From Paenibacillus xylanivorans (lineage in GTDB: Bacteria > Bacillota > Bacilli > Paenibacillales > Paenibacillaceae), in contig NZ_LITU01000068.1 in NCBI RefSeq assembly GCF_001280595.1, forward strand, positions 172,066-218,206: a DNA stretch of 46,141 bases, written 5' to 3'. This document shows positions 16,427 to 24,604 of this stretch, one piece after another; positions within the stretch are counted from its first letter, which is position 1, and each line of letters opens with the position of its first letter. Position numbers and translations under genes: made by a program. The notes beneath the pieces are model-generated. The model saw only the letters and a list, made by a program, of their open reading frames with translations. It did no database searches and was not told where the DNA came from.

Positions 16427-18157
16427 CTATCTTTGGTTATAGCGATCTAACGCTGCTTGATGAATGTTTAGAAACTCATCCAGGCCCATTTTCTTGGCAG
16501 CGGTTAGAAATTTGTCATATGCATCCACGGGCAGCTCACCCATAATAATCTTGGCAAAATACTCTCCACGCAGCGTGGACAGCTGATTTCCAAGCTCAGC
16601 CTCACGTGATGCTTCTTCCTGGGTAAAGGTAATTGGTGGCATGGCCATGCTGGTATCCATGCTCTCCGTCCACTCCTTCCGGATATCCCCGGAATAGCTT
16701 CCTTTGGCAACAATCAGTGGATTCGAATTATGCTCGTCACGAATGGCTGGCCAGGAATGCATGCGGTATTTCAACAAAGTCGTGGCAACAGGTTGGCCGT
16801 CCGGATCTTTGTAAATATAGCTGTCTTCAGGGAAGTACGGCTTGCCGTTCTCATCAATTAAATGAACGGTGCCGTATTCGCCGTAGTTGAGGATTTCCCA
16901 TCCCTTTTTGCTATAGTTAAAATCAAGCCAGGCCATGGCCGCTTCAACATCTTTGCACTGGGTTGTGATTGCCGCTGTGGTTCCTGTTCGTTTGAAGTTC
17001 TTGTAGGTCGTTGCTGATTTATCACCTTTGTTCAGGACAGGATTGAGTGCACCAACAAAATCGATATCGTTCTGCTGCTTCCAATAGCTCCACATCGTAT
17101 CCGGCGAATCCATCATCACAGCGGTTTTGTCCGAGATGGCGCTGGCCATTCTTTGATTAAAATCCGCGGTTGCCCAATCCCGATTGAGCAAGCCTTCCTT
17201 ATTCCATTGCTGCATGGTCGTCAGATATTCCTTGGCCTTTGGCTGTGCAGGACCCCAGGCGACCTGGCCGTTTCCATCCAGGAAAGTCCAGTCCCATACG
17301 CCGTATGCACCGTTAATGATGCCTGTAAAGACCTGGCCGTAGGAAGATCCGTAATTCAGCGGTTCAGCAAACCCAACTTCCTTGCTTTTTTTCAAAAAGG
17401 CGTGCCATTCCTCGATCGTGGTCGGTACTTCCAATCCCGTCTTTTCCAGTGCTTCCTTCTTGATCAATGTACCGAACCAAGTCCATTCGGAATACGGTGC
17501 GATTCCGTAAAAACCGAGGAGCTTACCACTGTCGGTAACGGTCGTCTTTCTTCTCGTCTCGTCTGAGTTCCGCCATGCTGAATAATTGGGAGCGTTGGTC
17601 TCCATCAAGTCGGTGAGATCCAGATAAGCCCCGTCATTCAAACCTGCTTCGAGACCTCCCGGATAACGTTCAGGATTGATAATGATATCGGGCAGCTCCC
17701 CGGACGAAATCATCAAGGTAAAAGCGTCAGCCTCTTGTCCCACAGGTGGTGTGATGAAGTTGACCTTAATTCCGGTTAGTTTTTCCACCTGTTTTTGAAC
17801 CACCTGTTTGTTCATATCCGGGATGTTGGGATTGGCTGGCATCCAAATGTTCAGCGTGGCATCTGTTTTATAGGGATAGGCTGAATAATCGTTGGGAATG
17901 GTCTCCTCGAACATATCCTCCAAATAGGTATCATTTAACGTGTGGTTTATCTCGTCACTCTGCGCTTGTGTAGGTGCCTTGTTTCCGCGGATGTCCTGAC
18001 TTATATCTGCAAACGTGATGTTGTTCCTCTCTTTGGCAACCTCCTTCTCCTGCGATACCGCTTCTCCCGCATCATTTCCACTGCTGCATGCTGCAGTCGA
18101 AACAATAAGCACCGACACCATCAATACGCCGAATAACCGCTTTGTGAATTTCGCCAT
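16427..18157 (-). CDS. Extracellular sugar-binding lipoprotein, LplA-like
   Basis: 576 residues. A lipoprotein signal peptide ends in the lipobox TAAC (Cys24). The mature part has the CUT1 solute-binding fold typical of large Paenibacillus LplA-like proteins (LNIWMPANPNIPDM, ISSGELPDIIINPE). The upstream ATG at 18163 abuts the GGGGGG ribosome site, so the second ATG at 18157 (six-base spacing) is preferred. First gene of the operon lipoprotein-permease-permease-GH2-GH43 and the specificity component of the importer. Transcribed from the promoter at 18237-18265 under probable CcpA control. Confidence 0.92.
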   Translation of the reverse strand: MAKFTKRLFGVLMVSVLIVSTAACSSGNDAGEAVSQEKEVAKERNNITFADISQDIRGNKAPTQAQSDEINHTLNDTYLEDMFEETIPNDYSAYPYKTDATLNIWMPANPNIPDMNKQVVQKQVEKLTGIKVNFITPPVGQEADAFTLMISSGELPDIIINPERYPGGLEAGLNDGAYLDLTDLMETNAPNYSAWRNSDETRRKTTVTDSGKLLGFYGIAPYSEWTWFGTLIKKEALEKTGLEVPTTIEEWHAFLKKSKEVGFAEPLNYGSSYGQVFTGIINGAYGVWDWTFLDGNGQVAWGPAQPKAKEYLTTMQQWNKEGLLNRDWATADFNQRMASAISDKTAVMMDSPDTMWSYWKQQNDIDFVGALNPVLNKGDKSATTYKNFKRTGTTAAITTQCKDVEAAMAWLDFNYSKKGWEILNYGEYGTVHLIDENGKPYFPEDSYIYKDPDGQPVATTLLKYRMHSWPAIRDEHNSNPLIVAKGSYSGDIRKEWTESMDTSMAMPPITFTQEEASREAELGNQLSTLRGEYFAKIIMGELPVDAYDKFLTAAKKMGLDEFLNIHQAALDRYNQR

Positions 18158-18236
18158 ATCCATCCCCCCGCTACGAATTTGAGATTCTCCCCAGAACGAT
18201 GTTGATCTGAATTGTAATTTTCTGTATTTGAATCAA

Positions 18237-18265
18237 AGTATAGTTACACAATAATTAGATGTCAA
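18237..18265 (-). promoter_or_regulatory. Sigma-A promoter of the glycan-utilisation operon
   Basis: TTGACA (18265-18260), 17 bases, TATACT (18242-18237) on the minus strand. A near-consensus promoter 80 bases upstream of the lipoprotein start, overlapped at its -35 by a cre site. Confidence 0.85.
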
Positions 18266-18273
18266 CGCTTTCA
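18260..18273 (-). promoter_or_regulatory. cre site (CcpA operator)
   Basis: TGAAAGCGTTGACA matches the consensus TGWNANCGNTNWCA at every position. It covers the -35 hexamer, so CcpA binding should block transcription when preferred sugars are present. Confidence 0.85.
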
Positions 18274-18300
18274 ATTCATTTTATTGTAATAAAATGAATT
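18273..18300. promoter_or_regulatory. Perfect 13-2-13 palindrome, candidate operator of the local regulator
   Basis: AATTCATTTTATT, GT, then AATAAAATGAATT: two perfect 13-bp arms with a 2-bp centre. It sits directly upstream of the -35/cre. The geometry resembles the 12-2-12 operators of ArsR/SmtB-type winged-helix regulators, and an ArsR-like regulator is encoded at 20470-21429. The position upstream of -35 would also suit activation. Confidence 0.65.
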
Positions 18301-18516
18301 TGTTATTCTTGATTTTTTCTCCTAAAGCAACAGGATTAATCATTATATAAAACTGAATTTGCACTGTTAAATGCGGTATTATCCAATTCAATTCACATAG
18401 AAGTTTCGCTTCATTCAACGTCATGGCCGCATGCGTTTTCATCAAATTATTTACTTGCATTGTTTTTAATTACAAAATAATTGTAACTATAAGCTTACCT
18501 ATCTCGAGTCTTTATT
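18301..18516. other. AT-rich gap upstream of the operon promoter
   Basis: No gene seen. It contains a half-site-like stretch ATAAAACTGAATT near 18346-18358 and a small inverted repeat TTACAA-AATAA-TTGTAA near 18470-18486. No convincing terminator follows the GH43 gene ending at 18517, so some readthrough into the lipoprotein operon is possible. Confidence 0.4.
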
Positions 18517-19470
18517 TCACTCTCCTGATGGAATTTGGAGCGCATGATCATCGCTGAAAGGCACACCGAAATCAGGTGTTCCATCCCTGTTCCATTCAAA
18601 TTTTTGAATGCGCGTTGCCCGTAAACCGGTATCAGCACCCGGTGCAGGAAGAGCATGATATACGATCCAGTCCTCCAGACCATCCGGTGATGTTGTAAAG
18701 CTGTTGTGTCCTGTGGCATACACACCATTCTCCGCACTCTTCCGAAAAACAGGCTGCGGGGACTTGGTCCATGATGAGGCCAGCATCGGATCAGCCTCTT
18801 CATTCATGGTCAGCATGCCGAGTGCATAATCTTCCGACCAGGTTGTGCTTGCCGAGAAAACCAGAAAAACTCGTCCGTTTCGATGCAGCGTAACTGGGCC
18901 TTCATTAATCGCCATTCCGCCTTGCTTTTCCCAGGAAAGCGTCGGCGCTGTTAGCAGCACATGGTCACCTGTTATAGAGTAAGGGTCAGACATCCGCATA
19001 ATATAGATCGCTGATCCATAGTCCGGAAAATGGCCATAACCTGCGTACAGAAAATAAAGCTCGCCACCCATCTTCAACACGGTGCCATCCAGACCGGGGA
19101 CAGGAGTATCCAGTGCCCCCTTCCATACCCAATCACCTTCCATGGGATTCACACTTTCATTCTCCAGTACGCAAATCCGCCTTGAATCGTCCCCTCCTCC
19201 ATCATTGGCCGTATAGTATATGTACCATTTCTCATTCAAAAAATGGATTTCCGGTGCCCACAAATGATGGCTGTAACGCCCACCAGGCTCAGGTGTCCAG
19301 ATGATTTTCCGTGTCCCTTCGTCAATTTGTGATAATTGGGACGATTGAATAAGCTCCAGGTAATTAGAACGTGTGCGCATAAAATAGTAATTGCCATCGG
19401 AGTGCCTATAGACCCAAGGGTCTGCGGATTGCAGTGCCACCGGATTACAAAAAGTTGTCCTGTTCGTCAT
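18517..19470 (-). CDS. Intracellular GH43 glycosidase
   Basis: 317 residues, no signal peptide and no binding module. Catalytic acids: Asp17 in ADPWV, Asp128 in LDGT, Glu190 in NEGP. The propeller domain is collinear with that of the secreted GH43 at 11256-12656 (shared stretches such as WAPEIHFLNEKWYIYY versus WAPELHYINGAWYIYY), so the two are paralogues in different compartments. It probably completes the breakdown of imported arabino- or xylo-oligosaccharides. It has its own cre-overlapped promoter and lies between the regulator genes and the importer operon. Confidence 0.9.
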   Translation of the reverse strand: MTNRTTFCNPVALQSADPWVYRHSDGNYYFMRTRSNYLELIQSSQLSQIDEGTRKIIWTPEPGGRYSHHLWAPEIHFLNEKWYIYYTANDGGGDDSRRICVLENESVNPMEGDWVWKGALDTPVPGLDGTVLKMGGELYFLYAGYGHFPDYGSAIYIMRMSDPYSITGDHVLLTAPTLSWEKQGGMAINEGPVTLHRNGRVFLVFSASTTWSEDYALGMLTMNEEADPMLASSWTKSPQPVFRKSAENGVYATGHNSFTTSPDGLEDWIVYHALPAPGADTGLRATRIQKFEWNRDGTPDFGVPFSDDHALQIPSGE

Positions 19471-19522
19471 CTCTTTTCTCTCCCTTCATGTCGTGCTATT
19501 TTCTATTATCTGGCAGGATTCG

Positions 19523-19551
19523 TTTATAGACAATTGTGAAAACGCTTTAAA
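19523..19551 (-). promoter_or_regulatory. Promoter with overlapping near-consensus cre site
   Basis: Minus strand TTTAAA (19551-19546), 17 bases, TATAAA (19528-19523). The sequence TGAAAACGCTTTAA on the plus strand at 19537-19550 matches cre with one mismatch and overlaps the -35. Confidence 0.6.
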
Positions 19552-19594
19552 TAGATTATAAAAAAAGACAACCTTCAAGCGATTTCGTCGGTCG

Positions 19595-19619
19595 AAAAAA
19601 ACCGTCCGCAGACGGTTTT
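19595..19619 (-). terminator. Terminator of the ArsR-like/AraC regulator operon
   Basis: Minus strand AAAACCGTC, TGCG, GACGGTTTT plus further Ts: a perfect 9-bp stem with a four-base loop, 13 bases past the AraC-type stop. Confidence 0.9.
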
Positions 19620-19631
19620 CCTGTTGAAGCT

Positions 19632-20480
19632 CTATTGAATGTTTTGCAATCTCCATTCTAGTGGGGTGACCCCAACAGATCTGACAAAATAATCATAAAA
19701 TCTGCTGGACGAGGTAAACCCTACTTCCGAAGATATCATTTCGACTGCCTTGTTAGTTTGTTGTAACAACCGTTTGGCTTCCATTAGACGAAGATTGATA
19801 ATGTATTGCTTCGGAGAAACCCCAACCGTTTCCGTAAATTTCTTTCGCAGATTGCTTTCGGACAGAAAATGTCGAGAGGCCAATTCACTAACCGTAATCG
19901 GCGTGTAGTAAGACGAATGAATCTCTTTCAGCACTTCCTGAATTATGCTTTGGCCTGTTGGATCTTTCACAGCATGAGGAGCTTCGTGCGAGCAATTCCG
20001 CTGGAACAGTAGCAATGTAGTCTCCAGCGCCAGACGTATTAAATGACTGGAGTCAATGCTTTGCTTGTCTGCGGACCGCCACTCCTTCTCCAATTCGGAT
20101 AAACTGATATCTGCCCAGCGAAGACTGTCCTTATTGAGATGGGCAAGCTGAATGCGATTCCTCTGATGGTCCTGCCCATTGAAGAGATATCGACAATGCA
20201 CAGGCAGGTATTCATTGTAATAATGCACGGAAACGCCCTGCCATGGCTCAGTACACACAAAACCGTGATAAAGCCCTGGCGGGATCATAATGAGGTCACC
20301 CGCAACCACTTTGACATTCTGCTCAGGTGAGCTGTAATACCCTTCCCCATCCAGAATAAGTGTCAATTCATCATAAGCATGTGAATGGGACTTAAATAAA
20401 CCTTCACCCTGCTCCAGATGAAACAAGTTCGGTTTAAAACGCTCGATACTCACGATAAATGAGGTACCGTTATTTGGCAT
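19632..20480 (-). CDS. AraC-family transcriptional regulator with cupin sensor
   Basis: 282 residues from the ATG at 20480. The N-terminal cupin (FKSHSHAYDELTLILDGEGYY) should bind a sugar; the C-terminal pair of helix-turn-helix motifs is clear (ITVSELASRHFLSESNLRKKFTETVGVSPKQYI and VEMISSEVGFTSSSRFYDYFVRSVGVTPLEWR). Two in-frame ATGs (20489 and 20504) lie inside the upstream gene; AAGGA precedes the chosen one by 8 bases. It overlaps the ArsR-like gene by 11 bases, so both are made together. Probable activator of the adjacent glycan genes. Confidence 0.9.
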   Translation of the reverse strand: MPNNGTSFIVSIERFKPNLFHLEQGEGLFKSHSHAYDELTLILDGEGYYSSPEQNVKVVAGDLIMIPPGLYHGFVCTEPWQGVSVHYYNEYLPVHCRYLFNGQDHQRNRIQLAHLNKDSLRWADISLSELEKEWRSADKQSIDSSHLIRLALETTLLLFQRNCSHEAPHAVKDPTGQSIIQEVLKEIHSSYYTPITVSELASRHFLSESNLRKKFTETVGVSPKQYIINLRLMEAKRLLQQTNKAVEMISSEVGFTSSSRFYDYFVRSVGVTPLEWRLQNIQ

Positions 20481-21429
20481 ATCTCGCATCCTTATCACCC
20501 GCATTCATCGTATACCTCACCTGCATAATAATGTTCTGTTCATGATCCCCGAACTCATTACCAAACAGGTTTATGCCTCCCTGATGCTTCGCATCCGGAT
20601 GAATTCCAATGCGTAATCTTAACTTGGGTTTATCCTCAAGATGAAGATCTGACAGAGACACATCCGAAATTTTATCCTTGTCCAGCATAGTCTTATTGCA
20701 GTCCACACGCCATTTTTTGAGAATGCCGTATTGTGTGGAGCCGTCAGACCACCATGCCGGATTCAGTTTACCACGGCGGTCGCCCAAATCTCCGGGACTT
20801 GTCCACATCCCAATCTCAGTGCCATTCACCCAGACGGAAATATCCGAAGGCCAGTCATTGTTGTAGGTGGCTACTTCAGAACAGATTTCCATGGACAATT
20901 CCAAAGCTTCAATCGTTGCACCTTGCGGAATATCCATCGGAAGTAAATATTCCAGATAACCTTTTGCCAGCCAAATGATCTGAGCATCAATATGCTTGGG
21001 ATGATAAAAGCTTGCCGGGTCATCTTCCTTTAGAATCATATCCTCCGTGCTCGCCATGCCACAGGTTGGCGCAACTTCACAGTCGCTGTAATGACCGATC
21101 GGCATCTGTACTTCATAGACATTCGTATCCCGTGTAGCAAAGGAACTCACTCGATCCAGTGCAATATGAATATCATCATAATTGCGGCTGCAAACCTTCA
21201 TCGCCCCGCGAGAGGCCGGGAGCATTTCCGTATGTATTAAATGGGCCGCCTCCAGCACTTTAATATGGTTGGCTACCGTTGACACCGGCAGGTTAAGTGC
21301 TTCGGCAATTTCAATAATGTTTAATTTGCTGGCATTTAGAAGCTGGAGAATGTCAATCCGGGAACGAGTCGACAGGGCGTGTGTTACAGTTACCAGTTTT
21401 TCCGGGTCGTTAAAGCTGAGTTCCAGCAC
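20470..21429 (-). CDS. ArsR-like winged-helix regulator with large beta-rich C-terminal domain, GTG start
   Basis: 319 residues, about three times the size of a classic ArsR. Residues 8-75 form the winged helix (LSTRSRIDILQLLNASKLNIIEIAEALNLPVSTVANHIKVLEAAHLI). Residues about 100-315 are an unrecognised domain rich in Trp and beta-strand patterns, with repeated CysxxxxxCys (DCEVAPTC) and segments such as SDISVWVNGTEIGMWTSPGD that read like a jelly-roll. A sugar- or glycan-sensing role is inferred from context only. GTG start with AAAGGAG nine bases upstream. First gene of a two-regulator operon with the AraC-type gene. Confidence 0.85.
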   Translation of the reverse strand: MLELSFNDPEKLVTVTHALSTRSRIDILQLLNASKLNIIEIAEALNLPVSTVANHIKVLEAAHLIHTEMLPASRGAMKVCSRNYDDIHIALDRVSSFATRDTNVYEVQMPIGHYSDCEVAPTCGMASTEDMILKEDDPASFYHPKHIDAQIIWLAKGYLEYLLPMDIPQGATIEALELSMEICSEVATYNNDWPSDISVWVNGTEIGMWTSPGDLGDRRGKLNPAWWSDGSTQYGILKKWRVDCNKTMLDKDKISDVSLSDLHLEDKPKLRLRIGIHPDAKHQGGINLFGNEFGDHEQNIIMQVRYTMNAGDKDARYAK

Positions 21430-21466
21430 GTATTTGCTCTCCTTTGGAAAATATTAATTAAAAATA

Positions 21467-21495
21467 ATTCTACTGAATAAAAGGAATAAACACAA
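21467..21495 (-). promoter_or_regulatory. Promoter of the regulator operon with an operator half-site
   Basis: TTGTGT, 17 bases, TAGAAT on the minus strand. Within the spacer, plus-strand AATAAAAGGAATA (21476-21488) matches one arm of the 18273-18300 palindrome at 11 of 13 positions, which would fit autoregulation. Confidence 0.5.
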
Positions 21496-21616
21496 TGTTG
21501 CCATGCTTCATCCTGCTTTCGGAAGAATTTATTTTGAGAACATTTTCCACGTAATCTTTCCTATAACGAAGGCAATGAATAGAAGTAATCTGTATTCTTG
21601 GGAGAGGAAGGTTATC

Positions 21617-21892
21617 GTGATAAGTGAAATCAATAGCTGGATCAGGCATATTGCTTCTAACTATATATTGATTATTGCGGCAGCTGTTATTTTCTTCGCG
21701 ATTAAAGCGGTGATCGGATTCTATACCTACAAGCATTACAACAAACAATTGGACCATCTGCACCATAAAGTTGATTTGCTCATCAAAGAACAACAGCTTC
21801 TCGCTCAGCAGTTAACCATTCCTAATAGAAACAGAGACATGACGCAGAAAGAAGACCACTTCGAGTCTACATCGCAACCTCCTCTAATGTGA
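21617..21892 (+). CDS. Small single-pass membrane protein of unknown function
   Basis: 91 residues from GTG at 21617, which follows GAGAGGAAGG by five bases; longer starts (21503, 21575) lack a ribosome site. One transmembrane helix (about 13-34, YILIIAAAVIFFAIKAVIGFYTY) is followed by a basic, Gln/Leu-rich probable coiled coil (KQLDHLHHKVDLLIKEQQLL) and a polar tail. It is transcribed on the plus strand between two minus-strand regulator units. I do not recognise the family. It may be a small envelope or division-associated scaffold, but that is speculation. Confidence 0.65.
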   Translation: MISEINSWIRHIASNYILIIAAAVIFFAIKAVIGFYTYKHYNKQLDHLHHKVDLLIKEQQLLAQQLTIPNRNRDMTQKEDHFESTSQPPLM

Positions 21893-21935
21893 TCTTCTCA
21901 TATGAGATTATATGGTTACTCTTCTAAGTCCTTCT

Positions 21936-22574
21936 CTACTCTGTTACGTAAACAGCTGTTTTGTCATACGTATTATCATTTGCAAGCTTTAGCATAAATT
22001 CAGCTAAATTGCTACGGGACAGCTTCAGCTTGCGTGAGTTATCCCCATGAATCTCTGCCTCATGAATATACTTTCCATTATATGCATCTGATGTAAGAAC
22101 CGGAGGTTGAATCAAAATCCAATTGAGCTTGCTGCTGTTGACGATTGCATCCTTTTCCCGGTGATCACGAAGCAAGTTCGTCATGAATGTTGGGATGATG
22201 TACTTGTATAAAAAGCCCAGTTTACCTGCGTCTGGATGAACACCGATAAAGGACACGTGAATGAGTTTCCCGATTTCGTTATTCTCCGCCGCCCGAACGA
22301 TGTTCTTCATGGCATCAATCAATGGCAAGTCCCTTTTGAACATTCCTTTGGCACCCAACGCTGAAAAAACTGCGTCATATTTCTCCTTGCTCAGCACATC
22401 GTTGATATCCGAATAACGTGTCGCCTCACCCTTCTCTACGTTCAGATTACGATGCGATACACTAATCTTGGATGGATTTCTGACAAATGCAGTAACCGTG
22501 TGGCCTGCTTCCAGTGCACGTAACAACAGCTCATTTCCTGTTCTTCCGGTAGCTCCAAAAATAATGATATTCAC
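21936..22574 (-). CDS. NAD(P)-binding Rossmann protein, NmrA/SDR-like
   Basis: 212 residues from GTG at 22574. Dinucleotide motif GATGRTG at about 7-13 (GxxGxxG), then TAFVRNPSK, and a YDAVFSALGAKG strand; the fold is that of atypical SDR/NmrA-like reductases such as flavin reductase/biliverdin-reductase-like proteins. The start is four bases after the stop of the ArsR gene and uses the GGGGAG at the end of that gene, so the two are translationally coupled. The ArsR regulator probably controls it. Substrate unknown. Confidence 0.85.
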   Translation of the reverse strand: MNIIIFGATGRTGNELLLRALEAGHTVTAFVRNPSKISVSHRNLNVEKGEATRYSDINDVLSKEKYDAVFSALGAKGMFKRDLPLIDAMKNIVRAAENNEIGKLIHVSFIGVHPDAGKLGFLYKYIIPTFMTNLLRDHREKDAIVNSSKLNWILIQPPVLTSDAYNGKYIHEAEIHGDNSRKLKLSRSNLAEFMLKLANDNTYDKTAVYVTE

Positions 22575-22578
22575 ATAC

Positions 22579-22944
22579 TCACTCCCCTTTGATCGATTTG
22601 TCCTGAAATTCATTAAGAAAGGTTTCGATATTGCCAAAAAGTTTTCTAAGCTTCGAAAAATCACTCTTCGTTATATCCAAAAAATAAAAATTCATGGTTC
22701 CTTCCCGACTTACTTCAATAAGATTTGCATCTTTTAATATCTTCAGGTGATGGGAAACCGCTGGACGAGATAAATTCGTCTGTTTGGCCAGATCCCCCAC
22801 ACGAATTCCGCGATCACTGTCTATTTCACTCTGAATTAATGCTATAATAATGGATTGACGTGTCTGATCTCCAATAGCAACCAGCGCTTGTTGACAATCA
22901 TTGAAATCACTTGCCAGTCTTTTCATGCGATCCTGTTTAGCCAT
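22579..22944 (-). CDS. ArsR-family transcriptional regulator
   Basis: 121 residues. Winged helix: LVAIGDQTRQSIIIALIQ, VGDLAKQTNLSRPAVSHHLKILKDANLIEVSREGTMNFYFLD. No cysteine cluster for metal binding, so it probably senses something other than arsenic or zinc. ATG with AGGGGAAGG upstream. In operon with the downstream NAD(P)-binding protein, a frequent arrangement in Firmicutes. Confidence 0.92.
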   Translation of the reverse strand: MAKQDRMKRLASDFNDCQQALVAIGDQTRQSIIIALIQSEIDSDRGIRVGDLAKQTNLSRPAVSHHLKILKDANLIEVSREGTMNFYFLDITKSDFSKLRKLFGNIETFLNEFQDKSIKGE

Positions 22945-23109
22945 GAGCCTTCCCCTCTGTCAAATGGTTTAATTCTACGAACCATCCTAGCACAAAAAAC
23001 AACAAAATAATCATTGGGAAAGATAATCGAGACGAATGACTGAGACCTCTGCTTATTCAAAATAAAAACAACTGGTCAGATATTTCAAAAAATCACTTGA
23101 ACGTTATAC

Positions 23110-23160
23110 AAGCCGTAGATCGGATGCTGTATGCATCGAATCTACGGCTTTTGTTATTTT
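23110..23160 (+). terminator. Strong hairpin with T tract on the plus strand
   Basis: AAGCCGTAGAT and ATCTACGGCTT are perfect 11-bp arms; inside them GATGC pairs with GCATC. The tail TTTTGTTATTTT is on the plus strand, but no plus-strand gene ends nearby. On the minus strand, where the P450 gene ends at 23185, the tail is only TTGTATAACG. It may serve the P450 gene weakly or block antisense transcription towards it. Confidence 0.65.
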
Positions 23161-23184
23161 GACTGTATGATATTAACCTTTCTC

Positions 23185-24417
23185 CTAGTGCACAATCTTC
23201 ACGGGCAAGTACGTCAGGGACTGACCTGGAGCCGAGACGGTAAGATTTTTTTCCAAATCAAATGATTCAACCGATTCGATAGAGGGCACCCTTTCTACAA
23301 ATGCGGTCAAAGCAACACTCAATTCCATTCTCGCCAGCGGAGCACCCAGACAGAAATGTGGACCATTTCCAAAGGTAAGATGTTTTTTGTTATTGGGACG
23401 GTGAATGTTTAAGTCAAACGGATTCTCAAATATTTTCTCATCCATATTTGCCGCACTCATCCATGAGATGACGACATCCCCTTTTTTCAATTCTACACCC
23501 AATAGATTATTATCCTTCTTAACAGTCCGATGCCGTTTGGCGTTATGAAACCGATAACGAAGCATCTCTTCCACCGCAAGTGGGACGAGCTCAGGATTCT
23601 CTCTTAATTGAACATACAAGTTGGGGTCATCATAGAGAAAAGAATAAAATGTACTGGATACCATGTGACTGGTTGTTTCGATACCGGCTCCGAGCAAAAG
23701 CATTGTGGTCCGAACAACCTCATCATCAGAAAATTTCTCGCCGTCCACATCCACTTTCAACAGATCCGTAATGATATCGTCACCAGGCTGAGTCCGTTTC
23801 TGAACGACAATAGGGTACAGGAACTGGTAATACTCCTGCGCTGCGACCTGCTTCTTTAGTTCCATTTCCTCTGCATTTTCTTTAGTTGCCGGTTGAAACA
23901 GAATATCTACCCAGCTTTTGAAGCGATGGCTGTCCGTTAGCGGGATACCCAACAGATCAGCCATAACCATTGAAGGCAATGGTGCTGCCAGTGCTTGTAC
24001 GATATCGATCGTTGTATCGAGCTCGATGTCATCCACCAGTTGCTTCGCAATGTTCCGAATCCGTGGCTCCCAGTTTTTCAAGCTGCGGGGTGTAAAAGCA
24101 GCAGAGAGTAACGAACGGCTTTTTTGATGGCGTGGAGGATCAATGCTCGAAATATTCATTTTGTCCGGCGGTGTACCTTCCTTGTTTTTGGCACCAACGG
24201 ATATGGTTGTTCTTGAGCCTTCGGATGAAAAATATTCATGATTGCTTAGTACCTGCTTGACGTCGTCGTATCTGAACACATTCCAGGTGTCCGTATCCTC
24301 ATGATAGTAGACAGGTTTCTCCGACAACATTTTCCGAAACCAGTGAAGAGGAAAAAACTCTTCCGATCTGGACTGGAAATTGGTTATATCGTGAACACGA
24401 ATCACTTCTTTGTACAT
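23185..24417 (-). CDS. Cytochrome P450, soluble bacterial type (CYP109/107-like)
   Basis: 410 residues from ATG 24417. I-helix GAGIETT (about 243-249), ExxR as E284-M-L-R287, and heme loop FGNGPHFCLGAPLAR with ligand Cys356. The I-helix has the acidic-Thr pair for oxygen activation. An in-frame GTG at 24483 exists, but GAGAGGCGG precedes the internal ATG and the residues before it do not look like a P450. No redox partner is encoded in the window, so ferredoxin/reductase must come from elsewhere. The overall look recalls B. subtilis YjiB, which hydroxylates fatty acids and terpenoids; the real substrate is unknown. Confidence 0.93.
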   Translation of the reverse strand: MYKEVIRVHDITNFQSRSEEFFPLHWFRKMLSEKPVYYHEDTDTWNVFRYDDVKQVLSNHEYFSSEGSRTTISVGAKNKEGTPPDKMNISSIDPPRHQKSRSLLSAAFTPRSLKNWEPRIRNIAKQLVDDIELDTTIDIVQALAAPLPSMVMADLLGIPLTDSHRFKSWVDILFQPATKENAEEMELKKQVAAQEYYQFLYPIVVQKRTQPGDDIITDLLKVDVDGEKFSDDEVVRTTMLLLGAGIETTSHMVSSTFYSFLYDDPNLYVQLRENPELVPLAVEEMLRYRFHNAKRHRTVKKDNNLLGVELKKGDVVISWMSAANMDEKIFENPFDLNIHRPNNKKHLTFGNGPHFCLGAPLARMELSVALTAFVERVPSIESVESFDLEKNLTVSAPGQSLTYLPVKIVH

Positions 24418-24604
24418 CCAAACACCGCCTCTCGAACTATTTTTATCCAAAGGAAAGAGTAAGAGTGATTTCTCCCATGCCACTGATCATCCATGTCCTG
24501 GCGCCACTCCAGTTCATCGGCTTGATTTTAGTTGCGGAATTATCGTTCACTTTCATTCCTCCTTTGTTGGCACATGAATTGACAGTTCAGCGCACAACCA
24601 ATTT

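Noticed and set aside
23110..23160. Riboswitch or structured RNA gene at the hairpin after the P450 gene
   Set aside because: Only a single nested hairpin with a T tract is visible; no conserved junction or aptamer-like sequence.
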